From Hominimerdicola alba (lineage in GTDB: Bacteria; Bacillota; Clostridia; Oscillospirales; Ruminococcaceae), in assembly GCF_900112155.1 (NCBI RefSeq), contig NZ_FOKQ01000016.1:1-64000 (forward strand): a stretch of DNA of 64,000 nt, in the 5' to 3' direction. The notes below the pieces were generated by a model that worked only from the letters and a program-made list of their open reading frames with translations, was not told the DNA's origin and made no database searches. The stretch's first letter is position 1, and the number at the start of each line of letters is the position of its first letter. Shown here piece by piece: positions 1 to 8,044 of the stretch. The position numbers and the translations under genes were made by a program.

Positions 1-180
1 CCATTCAAAAAAGCCTGCGAATCCTTCTGCGTCATTTGTGAACACATAGGCCTTCTTTGAATACTCCATCCCTCTCCAGTCAAATGCTCTGGCATAGTGC
101 TTTTCGCTGCCTACATCGATCCCGACAATTATTTTTTCTTCTCCTACTTGCAAAATCTTTTCATTTTGTGTATAATACAT
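1..180 (-). CDS. IS110-family transposase, N-terminal part (cut by window edge)
   Basis: Reading leftwards from ATG at 180, 60 codons run off the window. After about 17 residues comes the motif IVGIDVGSEKHYARAFDW, which matches the start of the RuvC-like DEDD domain of IS110-family transposases; the D of GID would be the first catalytic acid. An AAGGTG ribosome binding site lies about 8 bases upstream. Such enzymes move a circular element using a bridge RNA (established for the family). The C-terminal serine domain lies outside the window, so integrity cannot be judged. The family call is firm; the IS110 versus IS1111 subgroup is not decided. Confidence 0.85.
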   Translation of the reverse strand, partial: MYYTQNEKILQVGEEKIIVGIDVGSEKHYARAFDWRGMEYSKKAYVFTNDAEGFAGFFEW

Positions 181-185
181 ATAGA

Positions 186-322
186 GGACACCTTTCTGTA
201 GTTTGTATTACTAACTTTCGCATCGTCAGTATTTACATTCTACACTGAGGTGTTCTTTTTTGCAACCCCTTGATTTGTTTGGTTACAGGAAGCTCCATAT
301 CTTTTTTTGTTCTTTTTAAATT
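186..322 (-). ncRNA. Candidate bridge RNA / structured leader of the IS110 element
   Basis: Between the promoter at 329-358 and the transposase start, the minus-strand transcript can fold into a closing stem ACACCT/AGGTGT (248-253 with 188-193). Inside it are two hairpins: CAGT/ACTG (227-247) and AGTT/AACT (200-216). A multi-loop leader in the element's left end is where bridge RNAs lie in IS110 elements. The right arm of the closing stem also overlaps the transposase ribosome binding site, so it could equally restrain translation. The fold was drawn by eye. Confidence 0.4.
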
Positions 323-328
323 TTATAC

Positions 329-358
329 ATTATACCACAAAAAAATGATAATTGTCAA
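329..358 (-). promoter_or_regulatory. Sigma-A promoter of the IS110 element
   Basis: On the minus strand TTGACA (353-358) and TATAAT (329-334) are separated by 18 bases. Transcription would start near 322 and run through the structured leader into the transposase gene. Confidence 0.7.
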
Positions 359-880
359 TATGCAGAAAAAAGTTCTGGAAGGACGGTATATACAGAATGC
401 ATCTCCAAGATCTTTCGATAGTTCGTCATATCCGAACCACCTGTATTCAAGTCACACATTGCTGTGTGCTATGAATATTATACAGGATTTTTGAAAGTGC
501 GGTCAACGACCGTGGGCATGCGGTTCCAAGTCCGTGCAGTTGCGGTTTTGGGGTCGGCATATACAGAAAGTCCGTGCAGATGGCTCTGGAGAGACGGTAT
601 ATACATCATTTATATCATTCATCGAAAAATATATTAACACATGTCTCACCCTATATCTGATAATCACGACCGCTGACGCTTGTAGCAAAATATTCTCATT
701 GACGAAAGGACTGTTAAATCACAGTTCATTGCGTATTTTTAGATTTTACGCCAATGTTTTTCCCTAAGATAATTGACGCCTAACATCAGTCAAAATCGTC
801 TGTGGATCCATAACGATGAAGCCATGAGAAATGTGACTTCTGAGTTCATGAACACCATGTCATATAATTCTCATAATTTC
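359..880. other. Non-coding stretch, element end or flanking DNA
   Basis: No convincing gene is present; short open frames here have no ribosome binding site or family resemblance. The stretch holds related short repeats with a G-A-C-G-G-T-A-T-A-T-A-C-A core (382-395, 592-606, and a variant at 553-565) and the duplicated unit described at 528-607. The exact left end of the IS110 element could not be placed. Confidence 0.5.
528..607. repeat. Two copies of a degenerate 40-bp tandem repeat
   Basis: Units start at 528 and 568. Both begin AAGTCCGTGCAG and end with a G(A/T)CGG(T/C)ATATACA(G/T) block; the middle is divergent. A related end block occurs alone at 382-395. Confidence 0.6.
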
Positions 881-909
881 TTGACTTTTCACCTTAGCAT
901 AGGTATAAT
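881..909 (+). promoter_or_regulatory. Sigma-A promoter for the S41 protease operon
   Basis: TTGACT (881-886), a 17-base spacer and TATAAT (904-909). The leader to the start codon at 1034 is about 115 bases. Confidence 0.7.
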
Positions 910-1033
910 ATAGAAGAAAGCCTTTATGGGAGAAAACTATGTATGATTTCGATCATTCAAAAAGAAAAAGCTTATGGGCTAACGAAATGTCGGGGTATAC
1001 ACAATTTAAATAAAACCCAAAGGAGATATCAAA

Positions 1034-2755
1034 ATGGATAATTTTATCGGAGCGCTTCGGCACTTATTTGCCACGGCGAATGTGACACATATAATATGGT
1101 GTGGGGCTGTACTGCTGACAATGCTGATGCTCGCGGTACTTCATCACCGCTGGAAAGATAACACAAAGGGGCTCAGCAAATGGCGGCTGCTTTGTCTTGT
1201 GCCGATGCTTATCTGCGCAGTTCATGCAGGAATATATGTTGTGGGCGCACCGTCGTTTCTCGGCGGATTCTATGCAATGTACATCATCGCATTGCTCATG
1301 CTGATACCCATGCTGTTTGCAAAACGCAGGACAGGCTACCGCATAGCCGCTGTGCTGACAGGCATTTTGTCCTGCCTTTGCGGATTTTATTTCTGTGCAT
1401 CTTCACCCCTCATATTCAATCATACAAGGGAAAGCTACACTGAATCATTCCATTCGCTGGTCATGGATATGGACAAGCACTATGTTCTGAAAGAATGGAA
1501 AGATGTGGATCTTGCGGCACTTGAAGAAAAGTATATGCCCATGGTGGAGGAAGCCGAAAAGGAGCAGAGTCAGGGCAAGTTTGCCGATGCTGTAATGATG
1601 TTCTGCTGTGAACTGCACGACGGTCACATCGGTGTTGAGGCGGATTTTGACGATGATGACTACACATCGGTCATAACACCTCACGATTACGGTTTCGCAA
1701 CAGTCAAGCTGGACAGCGGTGAGGTCATAGCAGTTTGCACCGATGAAACTGCGAACAGTCTCGGCATAGAGGACGGAACTGTTATCACAAGATGGAACGG
1801 CAAGCCTGTTTTGCAGGCGGCTGAGGAAGATGTCCCCAACCTCGGTACACCTGTAAAGACCAACGAGGAGATAGTCGATGTGATGAATCTCGACCTTGCA
1901 GGCGGTGATACACTTGATGTTTCTTTCCTTGATAAAAACGGAAATGAGCAGACAGTAACAGTGTCCGCTAAGGAGGGCGTTGATACCAAGCGTGAGGAAA
2001 TGGCTGCTTTCAGAGGGATAGAAATGCCCATCGATGAGGAGAAATTTCTGGCGGAGAATTTCAGCACAAAAATGCTCGATGACAACTGCGGCTATCTGAA
2101 AGTTGTCGCTGAGACTATGGGTTCTACATTCCGGAATTTATCCGGATATCTGACAGGCGATCAGAAATATGCCAGAGAGATGTTCCGTGAAAAGCTGAAT
2201 TATCTGAGATCCCAGGGTATGGAATACCTTGTCATTGACCTGCGCAACAACGAGGGCGGTTTCGACGAGATAGCCACAGCGCTGTGCGATCTGCTGACGG
2301 ACAAGGACTGGTACGGTCAGGGTCTGGGCATACGCAAGGACGGAAAATACACCTGTGTGTCCGATCACTGCATACACGGCACAGGCGAATTTGCCGATCT
2401 TAAAATCGTTGCGCTGACCAATTATGAATGCTGCAGCGCAGGTGACGGTTTCTCGCTGTATCTTTCAAAGCTCCCGAATGTTACCGTTGCAGGCATCACC
2501 GACCCCTGCGGATGCAACCAGGAAACAGGCGGTATAAGCACTTTGTCCGAGGGCATAGTTACAGTATATTACCCCACAGGTCTGATACTTAACGAGGACG
2601 GCGAGCCTAACATCGATGTCAAGTCCGACCGTGTAAGCCGCAATCCTGTTGAGGTACATATCCCCTTCGACCGCGACGCGGCTATGAAGATTTTCCGCGA
2701 CAAGCAGGATTATGAATTGGAGTGGGCTGTGAAATATGTTAAAGGTGATGCATAG
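1034..2755 (+). CDS. Membrane-anchored S41-family peptidase-like protein
   Basis: 573 residues. Four hydrophobic segments lie in the first 125 residues (about 15-36, 50-70, 78-93, 101-122). A large domain follows with a PDZ-like stretch (about 240-320) and a C-terminal S41 (tail-specific protease) fold. Visible S41 signatures are the LRNNEGG turn and the ECCSAGDGF segment, whose Ser468 stands where the catalytic serine belongs. Start chosen from the strong AAAGGAGAT site 8 bases upstream. S41 proteases cut exported proteins; the target is unknown. The usual catalytic lysine was not located by eye, so activity is inferred only. Probably co-transcribed with the small membrane gene downstream. 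Confidence 0.75.
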   Translation: MDNFIGALRHLFATANVTHIIWCGAVLLTMLMLAVLHHRWKDNTKGLSKWRLLCLVPMLICAVHAGIYVVGAPSFLGGFYAMYIIALLMLIPMLFAKRRTGYRIAAVLTGILSCLCGFYFCASSPLIFNHTRESYTESFHSLVMDMDKHYVLKEWKDVDLAALEEKYMPMVEEAEKEQSQGKFADAVMMFCCELHDGHIGVEADFDDDDYTSVITPHDYGFATVKLDSGEVIAVCTDETANSLGIEDGTVITRWNGKPVLQAAEEDVPNLGTPVKTNEEIVDVMNLDLAGGDTLDVSFLDKNGNEQTVTVSAKEGVDTKREEMAAFRGIEMPIDEEKFLAENFSTKMLDDNCGYLKVVAETMGSTFRNLSGYLTGDQKYAREMFREKLNYLRSQGMEYLVIDLRNNEGGFDEIATALCDLLTDKDWYGQGLGIRKDGKYTCVSDHCIHGTGEFADLKIVALTNYECCSAGDGFSLYLSKLPNVTVAGITDPCGCNQETGGISTLSEGIVTVYYPTGLILNEDGEPNIDVKSDRVSRNPVEVHIPFDRDAAMKIFRDKQDYELEWAVKYVKGDA

Positions 2756-2812
2756 ATCTAGTCCGTTTTCACTTTTGTGTTGTAACAAAACTGAGATCGA
2801 TAGGAGTAAAAT

Positions 2813-3106
2813 ATGAAGAACAGCAAAACGATCACACTGACAGATATTATCGTTTACCTGATGAACGATCTGCTTGGATGGTTTATCATTATATGGTTTG
2901 ACTCAACCGGGAATGACGGAAAATTTCAGGATTTGAGCCTGCATCGGGTTATCCTTGCAATAGGTCTTATCCATATTGTTTTAAGCCTGCTATGCAATTT
3001 GTTCCTATTCAAAAAGAAGAAAATCGGGAACAAGCTGTTTGTCTATAATACAGTAATGACGACACTTCCCTATCTGTATTTAGCATTTACATGGTTTATA
3101 CCATAA
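2813..3106 (+). CDS. Small hypothetical membrane protein
   Basis: 97 residues with three hydrophobic stretches (about 10-27, 43-65, 78-95) and a Lys-rich loop (FKKKKIG). RBS ATAGGAG lies 6 bases before the ATG. It sits 57 bases after the S41 gene and before a strong terminator, so it ends that operon. No family recognised. Confidence 0.6.
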   Translation: MKNSKTITLTDIIVYLMNDLLGWFIIIWFDSTGNDGKFQDLSLHRVILAIGLIHIVLSLLCNLFLFKKKKIGNKLFVYNTVMTTLPYLYLAFTWFIP

Positions 3107-3114
3107 TAATAATT

Positions 3115-3157
3115 TCTCCCCATGTATTATTTTTCAATAATACATGGGGAGATTTTT
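3115..3157 (+). terminator. Rho-independent terminator of the S41 operon
   Basis: A perfect 16-base stem (starting TCTCCCCATG at 3115 and ending at 3152) closes a short loop and is followed by five T residues. Confidence 0.85.
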
Positions 3158-3214
3158 CATTATTATATGACGATCAAGCTTGTCGATAAAATCGCTCTGT
3201 CTCTGCGATACGGA

Positions 3215-3757
3215 CTATAATGAATGTTTTGAGCATATGCCGTGTTTTTTCAGGATAGGGATAACATCTTGCCAGTTGAGCAGACTTGGCATATGATAAA
3301 CAGTTTCAAATGAGTCTTCGTAGATTCGCCACAGTTCCCTGACCCACTCATAGGGGAAGTACTTTTCAAAGGCTTCTATACCCTCTTTATAATCTTCCCT
3401 GAATTCATCATAATCGCAGTAGCCCAACGCACCTATATATTCCGATGCAAATTGAATGAGCTGTGCAAAGACGGCAGCTTCGACACTTTTGTATCCGCCG
3501 AGCCTCAGATCATATTTGGTGTATGAGCTCTTCTTGGCTATTGTTATGACACTGCCGTCGGTCTGATTTTCCAAAAGCGGGTCGCTGTTTTCATCCAGCA
3601 TAAAAACTTCGTATTTATCAGGATCAAATGGTAGTTCTTCGCCTATGTTTTTATAGTGCTCTTTGATATCATCCATTATTTTCTCTTTCTTCTCCTCAGA
3701 AAAAATAAGATATATCTGAACCGACGAGGCACGGTCATTATACAGCTTCGATATCAC
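3215..3757 (-). CDS. Hypothetical protein
   Basis: About 180 residues, acidic and soluble, no signal peptide. No family recognised. A longer reading begins with GTG at 3766, but an AAGAAGGTG ribosome binding site covers that codon and lies 6 bases before GTG 3757, so 3757 is preferred. A consensus promoter lies just upstream (3791-3819). The composition (many Tyr, Asp, Glu, a WRIYEDSF segment) is like many small cytoplasmic SUKH or immunity-type proteins; that is only an impression. Confidence 0.6.
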   Translation of the reverse strand: MISKLYNDRASSVQIYLIFSEEKKEKIMDDIKEHYKNIGEELPFDPDKYEVFMLDENSDPLLENQTDGSVITIAKKSSYTKYDLRLGGYKSVEAAVFAQLIQFASEYIGALGYCDYDEFREDYKEGIEAFEKYFPYEWVRELWRIYEDSFETVYHMPSLLNWQDVIPILKKHGICSKHSL

Positions 3758-3790
3758 AGACGTCACCTTCTTTTATTGATCTCAAAATAT

Positions 3791-3819
3791 AGTATACTCT
3801 ACTCCTTATCATATGTCAA
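3791..3819 (-). promoter_or_regulatory. Sigma-A promoter for the 3215-3757 gene
   Basis: Minus strand TTGACA (3814-3819), 17-base spacer, TATACT (3791-3796). Confidence 0.75.
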
Positions 3820-3861
3820 GCTAATAAATCTCTCCATATTGACACTCATACAAATTTCAGA

Positions 3862-4440
3862 TCAAAGCTGTTTCAGAAACTCCATCTCCATCCCGATGAT
3901 CTCTTTCATGGATATCACCGAGCGTTTTCTGCTTTCAAAGCTATCTGCTTTTGCCCACAGGAACGGGTAAAAGGATATTCCCGAATCAAGGCTCAGACCC
4001 GCTGTTTCGTCCTGCCAGCCGTCCCAGCGATAGTCGGTGTAGTATCTGTCAGTATCACCGTGCAGACACCATGACAGGAAATTTCCGTACCCGATCTCCA
4101 TATCTTCTACCGCAAGAGAATCGGGTGCAAAATAGCCGATATTTCCGTTGTTCAGATAAATGAACAGACCACCAAGTATATCTTCACCGACCACAAGATC
4201 ATCATAGGGGAACAGATCATTCCTTGCCATAAGATCAAGTTCGCCCGAACCGTAGACCCTTATCCAGTCGTCTATCACGATACCGCCTGTGTGTTCCAGC
4301 ACTATACCAAGGACGCTTTCAGGGTTGATCTGATACTTCACTTTTATACTTTCGCCAATGCTGTCATCATGAGGAAGTATGACCACTTTCTTCTCAGAGC
4401 TGTTTATCAGGTCAAGCACTTTCTGAACTTTTTCATTCAT
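3862..4440 (-). CDS. DUF2625-like protein
   Basis: 192 residues, soluble. The segment GGIVIDDWIRVYGSGE and the later WDGWQDE and FYPFLW blocks resemble the DUF2625 family of unknown function, often met among SMI1/KNR4-like and immunity-type proteins. Clear RBS GGAGGAA lies 6 bases before the ATG. It follows the sigma-factor operon by 61 bases on the same strand and may be its last gene. Family assignment is from memory of conserved blocks; no function is implied. Confidence 0.6.
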   Translation of the reverse strand: MNEKVQKVLDLINSSEKKVVILPHDDSIGESIKVKYQINPESVLGIVLEHTGGIVIDDWIRVYGSGELDLMARNDLFPYDDLVVGEDILGGLFIYLNNGNIGYFAPDSLAVEDMEIGYGNFLSWCLHGDTDRYYTDYRWDGWQDETAGLSLDSGISFYPFLWAKADSFESRKRSVISMKEIIGMEMEFLKQL

Positions 4441-4501
4441 TGTATTTCCTCCAACGTAATATTTTAGCTGAAAAATCGTCTGCCATCAACAAAAGCCAAA
4501 C

Positions 4502-5041
4502 TCAGAAAACAATAGTAACTGTCTCGTACCCAACATTTTCATCTCTTCTGAAAGAGATATTCAGCGTATCATTATCCCATTCGTATTTACAGTCACCGTT
4601 TTCAAATGGGAAATATCCTGTCCTTACATCAGTCCAATGTTCGCATATATATACATTCAAAAAAACTTTTCTGTATATCGCAAATCCACTGTGGATAGGT
4701 CTCTGAAATTCATGTACAACAACTGTATGCTTTCCATCATCAGAACTTATCGTGTTAAAATGCTCAGTCCCTCCGATCGTACCTACTTTAAACAGTGATA
4801 CAAAAAACATGAAGAAATAAATGAATAATCCTGCAATGAACAGAACCACATTTTTCTTATTTGCTTTCCTGCACATCAAAATAATAAACGATACAGCAGA
4901 AACAGCAAAGATCGTCCAGAAAGCACTGCTCGGCTCCGGTAATACTGCGATACCGAAATATCGCAGTATTACTATCAAAGCCGATAACGAGCATAAAATT
5001 ATCCCAACGATAAGAAAATAGTTTTTTGATTTATTTTCCAT
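4502..5041 (-). CDS. Hypothetical membrane protein of the sigma-factor operon
   Basis: 179 residues. Three hydrophobic stretches in the first 90 residues (about 8-28, 35-57, 62-85), then an extracellular-type beta-rich tail of about 90 residues. The earlier ATG at 5053 directly abuts the stop of the upstream gene, but the GAGGAG ribosome binding site lies after it, so ATG 5041 (MENKSKN) is chosen. The tight spacing shows co-transcription with the anti-sigma-like gene. No family recognised. Confidence 0.65.
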   Translation of the reverse strand: MENKSKNYFLIVGIILCSLSALIVILRYFGIAVLPEPSSAFWTIFAVSAVSFIILMCRKANKKNVVLFIAGLFIYFFMFFVSLFKVGTIGGTEHFNTISSDDGKHTVVVHEFQRPIHSGFAIYRKVFLNVYICEHWTDVRTGYFPFENGDCKYEWDNDTLNISFRRDENVGYETVTIVF

Positions 5042-5053
5042 ATTGCTCCTCAT

Positions 5054-5743
5054 TTATCCCATCACATCGCGTACCAGATCGGTCATCTTCTGTTCATCTG
5101 TTCCTTCACTCAGGGATACCGAGTAGAAATGTCCGTCCTTTATCCACACAGCGAGATAATACTGCTTGTCATTTCCCTTGAAAGTTACTGTCGTACCGTC
5201 GATATCTTTATCCTTTACAGTGCCGTATTCGTTGTAGTCCCCCGAGATATCTTCCGTGTCCTTGCCTGCGCGGATACAGCAGTATTCTCCATTTGCACCG
5301 TTGTAGTTTATCTCAGCAAAATCCCCGATCATCACCGAATAGCTCTGCTCAGTCACCTCAAAGGGCAGATTTTTGATGTCGTGAAACTTCACTCCGAAAG
5401 CATCGGAAAGTTCCTGTGCGCCGCCATATTCCTGCACATCAAAGCCGTACTCTGTCTGTCCGTCCTCCGAATCTGCCGAACCGGCTATTACCTGACCTTC
5501 GTCATTCTTAGCGACATTAGGTGAACTTTCATCGGGTGTCTGCGGAATTTTATCTCTGTTGAGCAAAGCCGCCGCACCCACAGCTATCACCAGGCAAGCC
5601 GCAGCAGCCGATATCATTTTGACCGCCGTGCTGATGCGCTTACGCTTCTGCCTTGCGCCAATATTCCCGATTATGCGCTCCCGCATCTTATCGTTCAGTT
5701 CTATATGTTCCATAATTTCGTTATACTTGCTCACCGAAATCAT
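5054..5743 (-). CDS. Probable anti-sigma factor, single-pass membrane protein
   Basis: 229 residues. A basic cytoplasmic N-terminal part (about 1-38) precedes one membrane segment (about 40-61), a low-complexity linker, and an outside domain (about 109-229) with the motif DISGDYNEY. The start overlaps the end of the ECF sigma gene by 23 bases, the usual layout of sigma/anti-sigma pairs, which is the main support for the function. No ZAS zinc motif (HxxxCxxC) is present. The outer domain is clearly related to the C-terminal domain of the cystatin-like lipoprotein encoded first in the operon. A GTG four codons in, 10 bases after GAGGAG, could be the real start. Confidence 0.7.
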   Translation of the reverse strand: MISVSKYNEIMEHIELNDKMRERIIGNIGARQKRKRISTAVKMISAAAACLVIAVGAAALLNRDKIPQTPDESSPNVAKNDEGQVIAGSADSEDGQTEYGFDVQEYGGAQELSDAFGVKFHDIKNLPFEVTEQSYSVMIGDFAEINYNGANGEYCCIRAGKDTEDISGDYNEYGTVKDKDIDGTTVTFKGNDKQYYLAVWIKDGHFYSVSLSEGTDEQKMTDLVRDVMG

Positions 5744-6332
5744 ACTCCTCTTTAAGTATCTCTTTGAGCTTCGCTCTTGCGCGTTTCAGCCTTGTTCGGA
5801 TATTTGCACCCGTTTCCCCGAGGATATCTGCTATCTCGTCGGTCTGATATCCTTCCTCGTAAAACAGGTGTATGACCTCGCGGTAATTGTCGGGAAGCTC
5901 CTTTACCGCCTCCCACACAAAGGACAGGTCCTCGCGCTGTTCAGCGACCAGTTCGTCGTTAAGTTCGTCTGTGTCACGCAGTTTGTTGTACTCTATCCTG
6001 TTCTTTGAAAGATTAGCCGCCACTCTTATCAGCCAAGCCTTTTCATGCTCATCGCTCTCAAAATCGGGGGCTGAATCCAGCAGTTTTATTAGGGTGTCCT
6101 GAAGTATCTCCTCTGCGTCCTGCATATTGTGTACATAGGAATATGCAAGCCTTAATATTCGGTTTCCGTGTCTGTCCATCACCTCGCGCAGGTGCTGTAC
6201 CTGCGCTGTCTGTGATCTTGCAGACGAACGCATTCTGATAAACGGCTTTGCCGCCAGCAGATACACCGCAAAGCATATCTGCCGCAGCTTTTCAAAGACC
6301 GTCTGCGCATAATTCCGGTATGCGATCTCCAT
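5721..6332 (-). CDS. ECF-type RNA polymerase sigma factor
   Basis: 203 residues. Region 2 (about 52-115: RILRLAYSYVHNMQDAEEIL, then KAWLIRVAANLSKN) and region 4 (about 135-195: LPDNYREVIHLFYEEGYQ, then a DEIADIL helix-turn-helix) are typical of sigma-70 ECF factors. It carries an unusual N-terminal extension of about 50 residues with a hydrophobic patch (ICFAVYLLAAKPFI). The start is set by CAGGAGAT 4-5 bases before the ATG. It lies 12 bases after the lipoprotein gene and overlaps the anti-sigma gene. The regulon is unknown; self-regulation of this operon is a reasonable guess. Confidence 0.9.
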   Translation of the reverse strand: MEIAYRNYAQTVFEKLRQICFAVYLLAAKPFIRMRSSARSQTAQVQHLREVMDRHGNRILRLAYSYVHNMQDAEEILQDTLIKLLDSAPDFESDEHEKAWLIRVAANLSKNRIEYNKLRDTDELNDELVAEQREDLSFVWEAVKELPDNYREVIHLFYEEGYQTDEIADILGETGANIRTRLKRARAKLKEILKEEYDFGEQV

Positions 6333-6344
6333 ATTGATCTCCTG

Positions 6345-7556
6345 TTATTTTTTATTTTCGTTTATAAGGGCAGTGATATCTGCCTGAACTGTTTCAAGTG
6401 AAGCTCCGTTCATGACATAGTAGGAATAGCTGTACTCATCATCGTTCCATACTGCACCATACATCTTGTCGTCATTGCCGCGGAGTTCTATGATCATATC
6501 ATCTATCTGCATTGCTGCCTTCTCATTATATTCATTGTAGTCGCCAGAGATATCATCGGCTCCCCTGCCCTTGCGATAGCTTATAGGATCGTCCTCTGAA
6601 CCGTATCTTACCTCAGCAAGTCCGTCGAAGGACTGTATAAGATAAATGCCGTTTTCACCAAGCTTTTCAGGGACATTAAACGCAAGTCCCGCTTCCCGGC
6701 CTGCTTCCTCGACAGTGGAATACTCTACCCAGGGGTTTGGCATCTCCATTATTTCCTCACCTGTTTCCGAATATTCTTCATCGGCATCACCGAGAGTAAA
6801 ATCTGTAGTGTAAGTGATCTCTGCATTGCCATCGAGGTCTTCATAAACATACACCAGCACATAGGTCGGCTGTTCGACCCAAACGGCAGTCACCTTGCAG
6901 AGTAAGCAGTAGTTCGTTCCTGCGACCGCCTGTGTACCGAGAAGTGCAACAGGCTCATATTCTGCACCGACCAAAGTTTCACGAGCCTTTTCAAGTGCCG
7001 CACTTGCTTCGGGATGCTTGTCTAATGCTATCTCATCGGAAATGCTCCAGCCGCCCTCAATATTCTCAGCGCCTGTTTCCGCTGATCCAGTTTCGGTATT
7101 GCCGAGAGTTATATCCATGGTATCAGTTATCTCAGCCTTGCCCTCAAGGTCTTCGTAAACATAGAACACCGCATAGGTCTGCCGTGTATGGCTATATAGC
7201 GAAGTCACCTTGCAGAGTATGCAGTAGTTCGTTCCTGCAACTACCTGTTTACCGAGAAGTGCAACAGGCTCATATTCCACATCCATCATTTTTACATAAG
7301 TCTTTTCAATTGCCGCCCTTGCTTCGGGATTCTTATCCATATCGCTCTCTTCGGGAATGATCCAGCCGCCGTCAATACCGCTCATTTCAGCACCCCCGCT
7401 CTCATTCTGCTCCTGTTCGACGGGCTCATCGGTATACTGTACCTCAGTTTTGTTTTCGACCGCTGCTCCAACATTTGAAGAAATCTCGTTCACGTTTCCG
7501 CAGGCTGTCATACCTGCCATAACCAGTGCCATTACCATTGCTGTCATCTTTTTCAT
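6345..7556 (-). CDS. Lipoprotein with two tandem cystatin-like domains
   Basis: 403 residues from ATG 7556 (RBS AGAGGT; an upstream ATG at 7610 lacks one). Signal peptide with lipobox GMTAC, lipidated Cys19. Two related units follow at about 63-151 and 168-256. Each has an N-terminal GGW, then PVALLG, then the cystatin signature Q(V/A)VAGTNYC, then a YVYEDL(E/D)G hairpin. In animal and plant cystatins the N-terminal GG, the QxVxG loop and the second hairpin form the wedge that blocks papain-like proteases. Residues about 272-403 form a separate domain with DISGDYNEY, shared with the anti-sigma-like protein downstream. It is the first gene of the sigma operon. Inhibitor function is inferred from motif only. 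Confidence 0.8.
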   Translation of the reverse strand: MKKMTAMVMALVMAGMTACGNVNEISSNVGAAVENKTEVQYTDEPVEQEQNESGGAEMSGIDGGWIIPEESDMDKNPEARAAIEKTYVKMMDVEYEPVALLGKQVVAGTNYCILCKVTSLYSHTRQTYAVFYVYEDLEGKAEITDTMDITLGNTETGSAETGAENIEGGWSISDEIALDKHPEASAALEKARETLVGAEYEPVALLGTQAVAGTNYCLLCKVTAVWVEQPTYVLVYVYEDLDGNAEITYTTDFTLGDADEEYSETGEEIMEMPNPWVEYSTVEEAGREAGLAFNVPEKLGENGIYLIQSFDGLAEVRYGSEDDPISYRKGRGADDISGDYNEYNEKAAMQIDDMIIELRGNDDKMYGAVWNDDEYSYSYYVMNGASLETVQADITALINENKK

Positions 7557-7716
7557 AATAATTACCTCTTTCTGTGATATAGTTTTTGAAGGCTTTATTG
7601 TAAGCTTCATTTGCCTTTCTGACCTATATACAGCTGAGAAAATAAAATTGTGACACTTGATCCAAAAAAATTTTCAAAAAAATTTTTCTCGCCAGAGCAA
7701 AACATTATTTCAGTTA

Positions 7717-7745
7717 ATTATACCGCACCTACAGCTGTCTGTCAA
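7717..7745 (-). promoter_or_regulatory. Sigma-A promoter of the cystatin/sigma operon
   Basis: Minus strand TTGACA (7740-7745), 17-base spacer, TATAAT (7717-7722). The leader is about 155 bases. A second, ECF-type promoter could lie nearer the gene but could not be identified. Confidence 0.75.
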
Positions 7746-7828
7746 GAAAAAACGATCTGCCTCAGCCATTTGTGCACATGGTAGAAAATGCCCATCTTTT
7801 TTTGTAGTATCGGATACCCGTCATTATA

Positions 7829-7857
7829 TTGACAATCAGGTCATAAGAAGATATAAT
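7829..7857 (+). promoter_or_regulatory. Consensus promoter feeding the c-di-GMP riboswitch
   Basis: TTGACA (7829-7834), exactly 17 bases, TATAAT (7852-7857). The start site would fall near 7864, a few bases before the aptamer. Confidence 0.85.
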
Positions 7858-7869
7858 AAAATAGTATAA

Positions 7870-7943
7870 GGGCAAAACTGCTTAAAAGCAGCGACGCAAA
7901 GCCAAGGGTCTAAGCCTGTGAGGGTATGACAGCCGGTTGCCGA
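7870..7943 (+). ncRNA. c-di-GMP-I (GEMM) riboswitch aptamer
   Basis: The conserved blocks occur in order: GGGCAAA (7870-7876), the hairpin CTGC/GCAG, CGACGCAAAGCC (7892-7903), GGGTCTAAGCC (7906-7916), and the 3' strand GACAGCCGGTTGCCG ending near 7942. GGCAA (7871-7875) pairs with TTGCC (7937-7941) to close the aptamer. The match to the GEMM-I consensus is strong. It is followed by an intrinsic terminator and then the dockerin gene at 8206, so c-di-GMP probably sets read-through. The direction of the switch cannot be told by eye. Confidence 0.9.
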
Positions 7944-7973
7944 GGGTTATCTCCTGATGATATATCGGTATTC

Positions 7974-8002
7974 AAGGCAATGCGTTTTTGTATTGCCTTT
8001 TT
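7974..8002 (+). terminator. Terminator (expression platform) of the c-di-GMP riboswitch
   Basis: Stem AAGGCAAT/ATTGCCTT (7974-7981 with 7992-7999) and a run of five T, about 30 bases after the aptamer. Confidence 0.85.
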
Positions 8003-8044
8003 GTTATATTGAAAAGAAGCTGTGCGGTCACGGTATTTATAATT

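Noticed and set aside
381-607. CRISPR-like array
   Set aside because: Only two degenerate direct units with no regular spacers and no cas genes in the window.
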